Below, piece by piece: positions 56,601-64,000 of a stretch of 64,000 nt of DNA. The notes under the pieces are model-generated. The model saw only the letters and a program-made list of their open reading frames with translations. It did no database searches and was not told the origin of the DNA. Location: assembly GCF_019649055.1 (NCBI RefSeq), contig NW_026570314.1, positions 434,001-498,000 of the forward strand. The letters are read 5' to 3'. Numbering within the stretch: position 1 is the first letter of the stretch; each line of letters begins with the position of its first letter. The DNA comes from Paramacrobiotus metropolitanus. Its lineage: Eukaryota > Tardigrada > Eutardigrada > Parachela > Macrobiotidae. Made by a program: the position numbers and the translations under genes.

Positions 56601-59600
56601 AACGTTCGATATTTTCCAGCTTTAATAATGGACCCAATTTTATTTTCTTGATAGTTTCTTCAGTCTCCGGGTTGGTTGTAACTTCTGCCGTACTAACTTC
56701 AGCCTTACGGCATTCACACTGTGCTTTATCAGTACAGTACAACTCGTGGTATGCACTGTCAAATTCAGCGTCTGCAGATGTTAGAATTTCATCTACCATT
56801 TCTACACTGCCAAGGGAAGTATCCCTATCCAATTTCACGCGCTCATTCGACATGTTTATTATACGTACTGTACATGTACCTTTGTTTGACACATCTAGTA
56901 CGCCATCTTCAATAAACATCTGCGTGTTATCTGCATGCAGACTACCGTCGTAGAATAACGGCTTTCCACACAACTCAGCGCGCTTATACTGTACGTTATT
57001 TGCGCCTTTAATTCGCGTTGTTATTTCAACGTAACTTTTTGGATGTACAGTAATCGATTTATTCGGGAATATTTCCATGCGGCGACATTCAACTGTTGCG
57101 CTTTTACGTTTTTCGGTATTGTTCACACTTCCGTTGTGAACCATTTTCACTTCTTGTCCATCTACTTCGATAATGGCATCAGACTTCAGATCAGCTAAAG
57201 TCTGATTAACTACCTTCGGTTTATCAGTACCGATGCGACGACCGGCAAAGTTATACTCGTACTTTTGCTTTTGTTCACCGCGATTCTGTTTCCCATAATT
57301 ACTTTTCTTTGTGGTAAATTTCTTCTGCTGAACTGCAGCATTTTGCACTGCTTGCGACTTTTCCTGCGAGCTTTCACCAACGTCTTCTGACTCAACTGAA
57401 TTAAGCACGTCGAACTTGTTGGTGTGTGCGAACTGAAACGGACCGACACCAATCACACCTTTTTCTTCTCGAACCTGTGGGTCTGACCAGCTTCTCATTT
57501 CCTGTCCCATGGTTCGGTACACATCGTCACTTTTGCACTTTGGTGAATGTGTGCACTGTGACAGTACTTGTTTAATAGTATCGTACATATTAAACCAGTA
57601 GTACCTAGTAACTAAGTACTTCTGTACAGACACATCACTCGGGATGAGCTTCTTTTCATGAAACCGTTGATGTACAAAATGTACTAATTTCAGCTGCCAC
57701 TGATACGGCACCAGAATTCGAGGAATACCGCTTCCGCTTCGTCTTCGACATAACATGCCGCGGTATACCTGGAATAAACCGATTTCATCTCTTTCAAAAT
57801 CAGTAGTCGTTTTCAACGGGTTGTTATAAAGGTAATACCAATGCTTGGTATCCTTGCATTTGCACTGCTCCGCTTGCCAAAACGCTTCATCCGCATACTC
57901 TTCAGCAGTGACCACACGCTCATGGTTTTCCGGTCGCCCCTGCGGGCGTGTCCACGCTTTCGCCGGGTACTTTGTAGTTAACTGTTCGGCTAACTTAGAG
58001 TTACCGAAAGTAACTGACTGTCCCTCTGGCAGCGTACCTTCATCCGCATCTGCATTACCCCCGCAAACTTGAGTACTCGTACTCTGTTGCGGCTGCTGAC
58101 ACCCCCGCAAACTTGACGTGGCACCGGGTGCATTTTGCGGCTTCTTAAGAATTTTAATGTTGCCTTTCACGGCTTTTGCAAATGACTTCTGTGGCGACAC
58201 TTCGTTCCGTTTGGTACTTGTAGTATGTACCGCGTCCACTTTTTGGACTGACATCGTCGGCCGCTCTTTGTTTAACCACTTGTTTAAGTGTTCATACGTG
58301 ACACTACTTCCGTCGAATGCTTTACAGTATTGGAGAGAACGCCCCGTATCAAACCACGCAGGGACTGTGGGACATGGACGTGCACCGGGATTCAGTACCG
58401 GTTTAAAACTGTGCCGCCGTACATAATCCAGTATTTTAACACACTTTCTTGGGTGATATCTTGGATACCCGGCGTCTGTACGAGTAGGCCTGAAAGCCAT
58501 CGTACTAAAATCAAACGCTACCGGCTTACCAGTGAAAAAGTCTGTACCCAGTAATACAAAGTCAACCTTTGTATTCGGATCAATGAGTACGGCATGTTCA
58601 TAACCGATACCGAACATTTCGATACGCACAATACCACACAATGGATCAATATCGGTAATATCGTTTGCCGCCGTGTTCAGTGTTACGTCTGACACATGAG
58701 CTGGGCATTTTAAAATGCTCACATTTAACTTTTCCGCTATATGCATAGGCATAATGGAGATACTAGCGCCAGTATCCACCAACGTTTTTACTTCATCATT
58801 GTCATTCATAGACAACAGTACATAAACAGCTTGTGCATCCAGAGTGGGCAATGCTATTTCAAACCCTTTTTCCATAGCATCTGGAAACTGTGACAGTTGT
58901 TGAATTCGCTCAACGGACAATGCATTCACTTGCACGTCCTTCCCAAGTTTGCAAACTTCCATTGCACGAGCTTCCGCTCTTCTGCTATTATGCCGGGCTA
59001 ACACGTCCGCGGGCGGTTCACGTGTCGCCTCTTTGAATTTGCCTTTGAAAGTACAAAACTTTGCTGGGTGCAGCTCGTGGCACTTAAAGCAAATCAGCTG
59101 ACCGGCATCATTTTTCCACTTGTTTAAGTCAATTTCAACGTTGCCGATCATGAACGGCCGTCGGCCGCTATTCTGAGTATTTTCCGTTATACTCTCTCCT
59201 TTCTCGTACGTACTTCCAGTTTGTTCGTACGAGTTCTGGCGGTAATTATTGTATCCGCCTCGGCCACCACGACCACGATTATTATTACCGCGGTATCCAC
59301 CGCGTCCACGGTTGCCGTTATTACCGTAACTGTTGTTGTTTTGATTCCTGGTGTTATTGTATTCAGCTTGTTGCGACTTCAAGCTGTAAAACGTTTTCAG
59401 CTGAGTACACACTTCTTCAACTGTTTTTGGTTTGGACTCAGTTAACTTTTCAAACCAGCGCCATCTATGCGGTCTTAATCCTTGAATAAGGATTGACACA
59501 CGCTCTTCTTCACTTGTTCCCAATGTGTTGAACCAGTTTAGGTAACCATCCACGTACGAGTTTACCGTATGCGCGTCAGTAAATACACGGGCATACATTG

Positions 59601-61485
59601 CCTGCCGTATTTCTGCGGGATCACTCTCGGAAGAGAAATGACTTAGAAGTACTCCCTTCCAGTACTTCCAGTCTTTATCTGGATTCTTCTTTTTGTGATC
59701 TGCGTACCACAAATACGCATCATCTTTCAGTGAGTTTGACAAAGCCTTATCAATTAGCTGTTTGTCATCCCAACCGTTCAAGTCTTGACAGCGCTCGCAG
59801 TCAAGTATAAACTTTTCCACTTTCCCGCTTTCTTGTGTACCCTTATAATTTTGCGGGTAATGGGTCTTTTCTTTTGTACTTTTACCACTTTTCTCAAATT
59901 TCTCCATTAACGCTATACTGCGCTCAATCAACTCGTCGGTACGAGTATTCACACGCGGTTGTTCGTTATCTTCGTACTGTGCATCTTCCCACTGCGCGTC
60001 TTCTGCTCTGCGCATATCGTCTTCGTACCCGTAATCATTATTACGTACGGGTACATAATCACGACTGCGGTGGGTTTCGTTAAACTCCACCCGATGGCTT
60101 ATATGCGGCTGCGACTGTTGACCAGACGTCAGCTTCGGTGCTGCATCAAATGCCGCTTCCCGTTCAAAAGTACCAGTATGTACCCGGGATTCAACCTGAC
60201 CACTGACAGTGCCTTTTGTTTTCAGAGTGTTTTCCCACTGCTGCAGCCTGGCCTCCCACTCGGCCAGCTGTTTTTCACGCGTTTTTGCTTTATCGAACTC
60301 ATCTTCAATGCATATCCATTGACCTTGAAGGTCGTCACGTTCTTTTTTCAATTCTGTATCGACTCGAGATTCTTCTGCTTTTAATTTCACTTGCAGATCA
60401 TCGCGTTCTCTCTGCGCACGTATAAGGTCACGTTGCAGTTTACCACTGTTGACCATTGAATCATGGCACTGCTTTTCGAGATTTTTATTCGTGTTTCGTA
60501 CACGGTCCACTTCATCTTTGTTTTTGTCATTATGAACGCGCAAATCGAAAATCTCAGTATTCAATTTTTTGACATTTTCTTTGCACTCTTCGTCGTGCTT
60601 CTTCATCTTTTCTTCCAAATCATTTATTTTTTCATCTCGTTTCTTCACATCTTCTTTCAAGGCGTCGTTGTCATCACTTAGTGTATGACACCACGTGTTA
60701 GCCTTTACAAACTTCATGTGCATTTCTTCCGTTGCATTTAAACCGGCTTTGGCCATTTCTTTCATTTCGCCGAAATCTTTTTCATTTTCTATTCTGCCTT
60801 CCCATGCCTGAACAGTATTATCAAACTGTTCCTGATCTAAGGAAAACTGCCTCACTGCGGCATGTAACGGATGGATCACGTCCATCGTTTTATTCTGTTC
60901 GTCGCTCTGACCGGGAGCCACTGTACTACGCTGAAAGAACGGCTGTGCAGATAGTGGTTCAACCCCACCAGTTGGCACATCTTCATCAATGATACTCACA
61001 TTCATATCTTTTTCGATATTGGTAGCAGCTGTGTTATCAACTTCCTGCTCCTTATTATGCTGTACAAAAGCAAAAGGGGAAACAACCTTTTCCACCGTTT
61101 CACCAGCATTTTCATACGCATCAGCAGCTGCTGTTTGAACAGCTTGCACTTGCGCATTAAACTTCTGCATAGCAGCTTTATAAGCTTCAACAGTAAACAG
61201 TTTCGTAATATTAGTCGGCAGCTCTCTGTGTTCTAACCACACTCGCCAACCTGTCGGTGGCTTTCCCATTTTGGCTTCATCGTTATCATAGGTAACGAAA
61301 TCTTTGCCACATATTCCTGATTTTGGAATTGCAACATTCAGTTCGTTAAGGAATGCTTCGATTTTAACGCCAATCGGCACGATAAACTTATCCGGTATCA
61401 GCTCTGCTGCACCTTGCTTTACTGCTTGTCTTGTAAACTTCGGCTGCACTACAGGCTGTGACGCCGTGCTTTTCGAATTATCCAT
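53686..61485 (-). CDS. Gag-Pol polyprotein of the gypsy element, 2599 aa, single frame
   Basis: One frame from the ATG at 61485 to the stop at 53686. Order (approximate residues): N-terminal Gag region, a long coiled coil 250-420 (DEKINDLEEKMKKHDEECKE), capsid-like part 540-700, an Arg/Gly/Asn-rich stretch 710-760 and a knuckle near 805 (CFKCHELHPAKFC). Retropepsin lies near 905 (TLVDTGASISIM). An extra zinc motif is at 1270-1320 (HFVHQRFHEKK, then CTHSPKCK). Reverse transcriptase spans 1690-1870 (FSKIDLKSGFWQIK; active site FIDDI near 1818). RNase H is near 1965 (VIDASKIAVGAVL). Integrase has D near 2248 (SIDVAS), D near 2310 (TSDRGSNF) and E in NGLAEKRVGEF. A basic C-terminal domain (DVVHVSQMRPYN) closes it. 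Gag and Pol are fused without frameshift or stop, and the protein is unusually long for the family. Confidence 0.93.
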   Translation of the reverse strand: MDNSKSTASQPVVQPKFTRQAVKQGAAELIPDKFIVPIGVKIEAFLNELNVAIPKSGICGKDFVTYDNDEAKMGKPPTGWRVWLEHRELPTNITKLFTVEAYKAAMQKFNAQVQAVQTAAADAYENAGETVEKVVSPFAFVQHNKEQEVDNTAATNIEKDMNVSIIDEDVPTGGVEPLSAQPFFQRSTVAPGQSDEQNKTMDVIHPLHAAVRQFSLDQEQFDNTVQAWEGRIENEKDFGEMKEMAKAGLNATEEMHMKFVKANTWCHTLSDDNDALKEDVKKRDEKINDLEEKMKKHDEECKENVKKLNTEIFDLRVHNDKNKDEVDRVRNTNKNLEKQCHDSMVNSGKLQRDLIRAQRERDDLQVKLKAEESRVDTELKKERDDLQGQWICIEDEFDKAKTREKQLAEWEARLQQWENTLKTKGTVSGQVESRVHTGTFEREAAFDAAPKLTSGQQSQPHISHRVEFNETHRSRDYVPVRNNDYGYEDDMRRAEDAQWEDAQYEDNEQPRVNTRTDELIERSIALMEKFEKSGKSTKEKTHYPQNYKGTQESGKVEKFILDCERCQDLNGWDDKQLIDKALSNSLKDDAYLWYADHKKKNPDKDWKYWKGVLLSHFSSESDPAEIRQAMYARVFTDAHTVNSYVDGYLNWFNTLGTSEEERVSILIQGLRPHRWRWFEKLTESKPKTVEEVCTQLKTFYSLKSQQAEYNNTRNQNNNSYGNNGNRGRGGYRGNNNRGRGGRGGYNNYRQNSYEQTGSTYEKGESITENTQNSGRRPFMIGNVEIDLNKWKNDAGQLICFKCHELHPAKFCTFKGKFKEATREPPADVLARHNSRRAEARAMEVCKLGKDVQVNALSVERIQQLSQFPDAMEKGFEIALPTLDAQAVYVLLSMNDNDEVKTLVDTGASISIMPMHIAEKLNVSILKCPAHVSDVTLNTAANDITDIDPLCGIVRIEMFGIGYEHAVLIDPNTKVDFVLLGTDFFTGKPVAFDFSTMAFRPTRTDAGYPRYHPRKCVKILDYVRRHSFKPVLNPGARPCPTVPAWFDTGRSLQYCKAFDGSSVTYEHLNKWLNKERPTMSVQKVDAVHTTSTKRNEVSPQKSFAKAVKGNIKILKKPQNAPGATSSLRGCQQPQQSTSTQVCGGNADADEGTLPEGQSVTFGNSKLAEQLTTKYPAKAWTRPQGRPENHERVVTAEEYADEAFWQAEQCKCKDTKHWYYLYNNPLKTTTDFERDEIGLFQVYRGMLCRRRSGSGIPRILVPYQWQLKLVHFVHQRFHEKKLIPSDVSVQKYLVTRYYWFNMYDTIKQVLSQCTHSPKCKSDDVYRTMGQEMRSWSDPQVREEKGVIGVGPFQFAHTNKFDVLNSVESEDVGESSQEKSQAVQNAAVQQKKFTTKKSNYGKQNRGEQKQKYEYNFAGRRIGTDKPKVVNQTLADLKSDAIIEVDGQEVKMVHNGSVNNTEKRKSATVECRRMEIFPNKSITVHPKSYVEITTRIKGANNVQYKRAELCGKPLFYDGSLHADNTQMFIEDGVLDVSNKGTCTVRIINMSNERVKLDRDTSLGSVEMVDEILTSADAEFDSAYHELYCTDKAQCECRKAEVSTAEVTTNPETEETIKKIKLGPLLKLENIERLYKILRANKEVFPTKERPVGCCNIYEHPVDTGTSAPVRQPPYRVSFEDRKWLREKTKEMMRDGIIELTNSPWGSPICIVKKKDGSRRLTVDFRKLNEKLQGSSYPLPRIDDILNAVAKAKVFSKIDLKSGFWQIKLKEEDRKKATMVAEEFTYQYKVLPFGMKDAPSAFQRAMDLTLAELKHKKVLVFIDDIICFSDTIEEHFRDLAELLARLKECGWTINPDKCEFFMEKISFLGHVVDGNGISTDPEKLEAVKSFGPLKDRKGIQRFLGMVGYYRQFIPKFQDIAEPLQRLVPKSAEFKWEQEQENAMQQLKDALRSAPILARFDDQAPIQMVIDASKIAVGAVLKQFVDGHWRPIAYLSKLLTPTQSRIYFPLELEAYGLICALKKWRHFLAYKKFEVYTDHAALTFLRNMRDMHGRIGRWALYVQDYDMVPKYIKGAANVEADALSRQTGNMKEPESNESDVIPDYREDDQPDEHTVAQIDAVRKRENCKQVQYIDAFRAEVRLFNKTERKEVKNNTEIQFVPEQRAQYWVEEQSKDRVIAHWKSLLSDPTQDMKPYQRRYLKKMHAYYYWPHMKESVTNYVMSCAQCQARNPVNQKTAGFLQHNPIVNPRSCWSIDVASSLPLTKNGKKHIMIGVDYGSKWVVAQAVEANDSATLAQFVFEKIIMPFGVPKNLTSDRGSNFMSDMFGELSAVMGIAHVPVVAYHNMGNGLAEKRVGEFKKAISKYINDEQTDWDVYLPAICFAFNTKPVKRIGGFTPAKLMYGEDLRLPQDNFIPKYDGDEDFPIPAHLFIQHLQLTLSDALDQVRAEETQQRLKDKIRYDANAREVEYSVGDQVMVRAMARTKGKHKAFEGLWRTGYEVKAKLSSIHYRVQCHKRGAVKLDVVHVSQMRPYNMRKPDEPEPTDIEDISTSHKPLKPVEKELEDEIEEFPVRPELPEPEVQDVPAVPVRTRYGRNVKQPDRLINKQ

Positions 61486-62194
61486 TCTTCAGCTTTTTCA
61501 CTTTTTCACTTCAGTTCTTTGTTCAGCGCTCGTTGCACTGACTTCTTTTGTTTGAATCCGAGAACCGTCTTTTGTTCAACCCGGATACGTTAGCTACGCC
61601 TTTTGTTCTCCGTGTTCGTAACACTCACTTTTTACAGCTCAAGCACTGCTCTGGCTGTCCACGCTTTAGCTACGCTCAAGATTGTGTGCACACTAGTATG
61701 CTTCGGCACTGCTCTCAGCATACGTACTTCAGCTTTAGAATTCTGCTTTCGACTCTGTCTACTCGCAGTTTTGTTGCGCAACTTCCACTTCAGATTTCCA
61801 GGAACACGTCTGTTCGCTGGCTTAAGAATAATTCGGGAACATCAATCTCTGGCCAGGAGAATTGAGTCCCTACTTTAGTTAGACTTTACCCAGTTTAGTG
61901 CTCAGGATCGATATACAGGGTAACCCTGCATCGATCAGCTGGCAGGACAAACTGCACAGCGTCCAGACAGAGCAAAGCTCCCGGACAATTAGGTTTTCGT
62001 CGTGGGTCGCAGGCACAGGCAGAATTGGCTCACCACCAACCCACCTGTCGCCAGTACCCGGACTACTTAGTTAAGGCGTCCAGTCGGCAGTCACTGCCCG
62101 GACATCCGTCCAGTCGGTACCGAAGTACCCGGACTGAGCACCTGGGAATGTATAATTCACACACTTCACATATTACTTAGCTTGGCCTAGGAAA

Positions 62195-62218
62195 GGTTCG
62201 AACTGACGGTGGGCGCCA
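62195..62218 (-). other. primer binding site, tRNA-Lys type
   Basis: Directly inside the 5' LTR the minus strand reads TGGCGCCCA and continues for another 15 nt to end TTCGAACC. TGGCGCCCA is complementary to the 3' end of lysine tRNAs. The TTCGAACC end would pair with the T-loop, so complementarity may cover most of the 3' arm. Confidence 0.75.
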
Positions 62219-62612
62219 TGACGGAGAGACGAGTACGATAGGGATAATACCGTAATATCAATCCTACCGACCTGACTCAACGACAGAGAATGAGCTGATA
62301 ATCTCAATGTGACATAACTAAATAATATGCATACGCTACGACCTACGCGAAGCGAGAATCTGACTGCATTCCGACGATAGATTTTAATAGAAAAACTCCG
62401 ACGCTGCCAAACTTCGAATGCGAACCAACTGATGCCAAAAATACTGCAACTCTCGGACTTATATAGGCGCGAAGCGCCTCCGGTTAGAAAAGCCAAAAGT
62501 ATAACCCAAAACAAAAGAGAAACTGCGAGAAAGTACAAAAATATAGCCGTAAGTACGAGTACATATATCTAGAAGTACGTACATCGCTGCTACTGTACAC
62601 CATATTCCGTCA
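62219..62612 (-). repeat. 5' LTR of the gypsy element
   Basis: 394 bp, identical by eye to the other LTR. It supplies the promoter for the element. Confidence 0.95.
62459..62465 (-). promoter_or_regulatory. TATA box in the 5' LTR
   Basis: Read on the minus strand this is TATATAA, next to a GGCGC-GAA-GCGCC hairpin. Its position within the LTR fits a promoter driving the minus-strand genomic RNA. Confidence 0.55.
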
Positions 62613-62675
62613 CATCTTACGAATACTTACCAAACGAGAAACTGGCAGATTTTGCCGACATCTTGCTTTGTTTTC
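62613..62675 (+). pseudogene. carboxypeptidase exon 9 relic E, right part
   Basis: It starts with the second copy of the CATC target duplication, then sequence matching the end of exon 9 (TACGAATACTTACC, GGCAGATTTTGCCGACAT, encoding ADFAD). One small indel relative to the intact gene lies close to the insertion point. Together with 51945-52010 it restores the original site order. Confidence 0.75.
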
Positions 62676-63304
62676 ATTAGCCCATTGGGGCCGGAAATGG
62701 TGGCTGCATGCTACGTTTTCTGCCTGACCTGGTTACAGTCGCATAGACAGTAGTGTTGGGTAGTTTACTAAGTAAATGGCCGTTATTTAATTTTATTTAG
62801 TAGCACAACACTAATAGACAGACAATGCGAACCAGCGCACACCACAAGTGCAACTTTTCAAAAAACTGTTGTTGTTGACATATTGCATTTTGGACATCTT
62901 GGCTATGACCGTGAAAAAGAACAGAAAAGCCTCTTTCAAATGATGAGCGAAAGTCTACAGGGAATCGAACAGTAAGTTTTATCAGGGATTAGCAAATGCG
63001 TTGACGATCGTTAAGAACATTGGAAAGGGACATAGCACAAGGAGTAGATAGAGCAACAGCGCAACGGGAGGCGATGTGCAAAAATTTCTGCTTACCGCAC
63101 AATTTACCGCTTACCTGAATTGGACCAAACATTCAACAGCTGTCTAGTGTCTGTGTCCTGTGTGTGATCGTTACTGTTTTCCATTTTCATTTCAAGCCTT
63201 GTCAGTTTTATTTCGAGATTTTCAACAATTTTGGCAATAAGGTCCTTGTAACTAGTCGACAATAGCTCCTTATCTCCAGAATTTGTTTTTAATTAAATTT
63301 CATC
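62676..63304. other. intergenic, nothing recognised
   Basis: This holds upstream sequence of BTB-BACK 5. No supported gene or repeat was seen. Confidence 0.4.
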
Positions 63305-64000
63305 ATGTCGCGTAAATCTCTGGCGATCGCAAGCAATCCACAGCCGCGACGAGTAGGAATTGCTAATCGACTGCAGGGTTCGCTGCGCAGCGGCGAACTG
63401 AGCGATGTGAAGTTCACAGTTGGACGCGATCATGGCGAAGCGCGCACATTCTCCGCACACAAGTGCGTCCACTGCAACTATCAGCATTCAGATCTGCCGC
63501 CGTAACAAGTATTTGAAAACTTTTCCGAGGCATTTCGATTCTGCAGGTACATCTTGAGTCTGGGCAGCGACGTGTTCTACACGATGTTTCACGGCAGTCT
63601 GTCAGAGCGGAAAAAGATTATCGAGATTCCCGATGATCTGCCAGAAGCGTTTGAGGTTATGCTGAAGTGAGTTATGCAAATCTAACGTAGCAGTAAAACT
63701 TTTACTGATATAGCGTGTATAAACGCGGCGCTTGGATTATAAAAGTACTAAAAATAAGTATGGACTTATTATCCGTTACAGTTTTATGTACACTGACAAG
63801 GCGGATCTCACCGTGGAGAAAGTTTGGCCTGTGTTTCAGTGCGCGGATAAATACGATGTTCCGTTACTGGTGGAGATGTGCACCCAGTTCGTGTTGAAGC
63901 AAATCCGACCGGAGAATTGTCTGACATATTTGGAAAAGGTACATAGTTATTAAGTCATAACTCTGCGTTCAGTGATGATGTGGGTTATGTGCAGCATTCA
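63305..64000 (+). CDS. BTB-BACK protein 5, partial (first 3 exons), cut by window end
   Basis: Exons: 63305-63462, 63547-63666, 63782-63938, with GT-AG junctions and the same phases as the other copies. Exon 1 is 15 nt shorter than in copy 1, lacking part of the RRGAVAGI stretch. BTB: GELSDVKFTVGRDHGE, ILSLGSDVFYTMFHGSLSER, YTDKADLTVEKVWPVFQCAD. It keeps the ancestral AHKYILS at the exon 1/2 junction. The BACK-like region and C-terminal domain lie beyond the window, so intactness cannot be judged. Confidence 0.88.

Larger units (their letters stand above)
52011..62612 (-). mobile_element. full-length Ty3/gypsy LTR retrotransposon
   Basis: Two 394-bp LTRs, which appear identical base for base, bound a 9.8-kb interior transcribed leftwards. 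They begin TGACGG and end CCGTCA. The element is flanked by CATC on both sides (a 4-bp target duplication; 5 bp if the shared A is counted). It has a primer binding site, a short purine tract, one 2599-codon Gag-Pol frame and an extra 3' frame. The domain order protease, reverse transcriptase, RNase H, integrase puts it in Ty3/gypsy. Identical LTRs and an uninterrupted frame point to a recent insertion. Confidence 0.95.

Noticed and set aside
61548-61878. Plus-strand frames next to the Gag start
   Set aside because: They overlap each other in different frames inside the untranslated leader of the retrotransposon, antisense to its transcript, with no recognisable motif.
1-64000. Bacterial operons, CRISPR arrays or prophage
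   Set aside because: Interrupted genes with GT-AG introns, animal domain families and LTR elements show eukaryotic DNA. No repeat-spacer array was seen.

Overview
This is nuclear DNA of an animal. Protein-coding genes are split by short GT-AG introns (two look like GC-AG), and gene families, pseudogenes and retroelements are intermingled. The families present (receptor guanylate cyclase, BTB-BACK and BTB-kelch proteins, M14 carboxypeptidase, integrin-type EGF) fit an ecdysozoan invertebrate. A tardigrade is my guess from gene content and compactness; the sequence alone does not prove it. No tRNA, rRNA or CRISPR array was found.

Layout. 134-4677 (-): intact five-exon hAT-type transposase gene. 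5847-8273 (+): BTB-BACK gene 1. 9314-11015 (+): carboxypeptidase pseudogene A. 11360-17971 (-): complete 20-exon receptor guanylate cyclase (1065 aa). 19430-20920 (+): kelch pseudogene A. 21534-22620 (+): LINE ORF1-like frame with a frameshift. 22869-25427 (+): BTB-BACK gene 2. 26091-28226 (+): intact 11-exon secreted procarboxypeptidase (437 aa). 29056-32242 (-): five-exon gene for a 140-aa secreted integrin-EGF protein. 33257-33856 (+): low-complexity basic frame. 35787-38424 (+) and 39688-42485 (+): BTB-BACK genes 3 and 4, with a carboxypeptidase relic between them. 44268-45873 (+): kelch pseudogene B. 46396-47121 (-) and 47808-48446 (+): head-to-head pair of unrecognised paralogues. 49117-51217 (+): broken carboxypeptidase and kelch pieces. 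52011-62612 (-): full-length Ty3/gypsy LTR retrotransposon inserted in another carboxypeptidase relic. 63305 to the end (+): BTB-BACK gene 5, cut by the window edge.

Main theme. An ancestral block holding a BTB-BACK gene, a carboxypeptidase and a BTB-kelch gene appears to have been copied several times on the plus strand. The BTB-BACK copies survive with an identical six-exon structure. Only one carboxypeptidase copy is intact, and all kelch copies are decayed. Unrelated genes on the minus strand sit between the blocks.

Exon models were built by hand from splice motifs, phase continuity and comparison between paralogues. In every model called complete, the exon lengths sum to a multiple of three. 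That is strong internal support but not transcript evidence. The best candidates for something undescribed are the divergent paralogue pair at 46.4-48.4 kb, the secreted integrin-EGF protein, the BTB-BACK family with an unrecognised C-terminal domain, and two odd features of the gypsy element: a second integrase-type zinc motif ahead of reverse transcriptase and a 3' RGG-rich frame.
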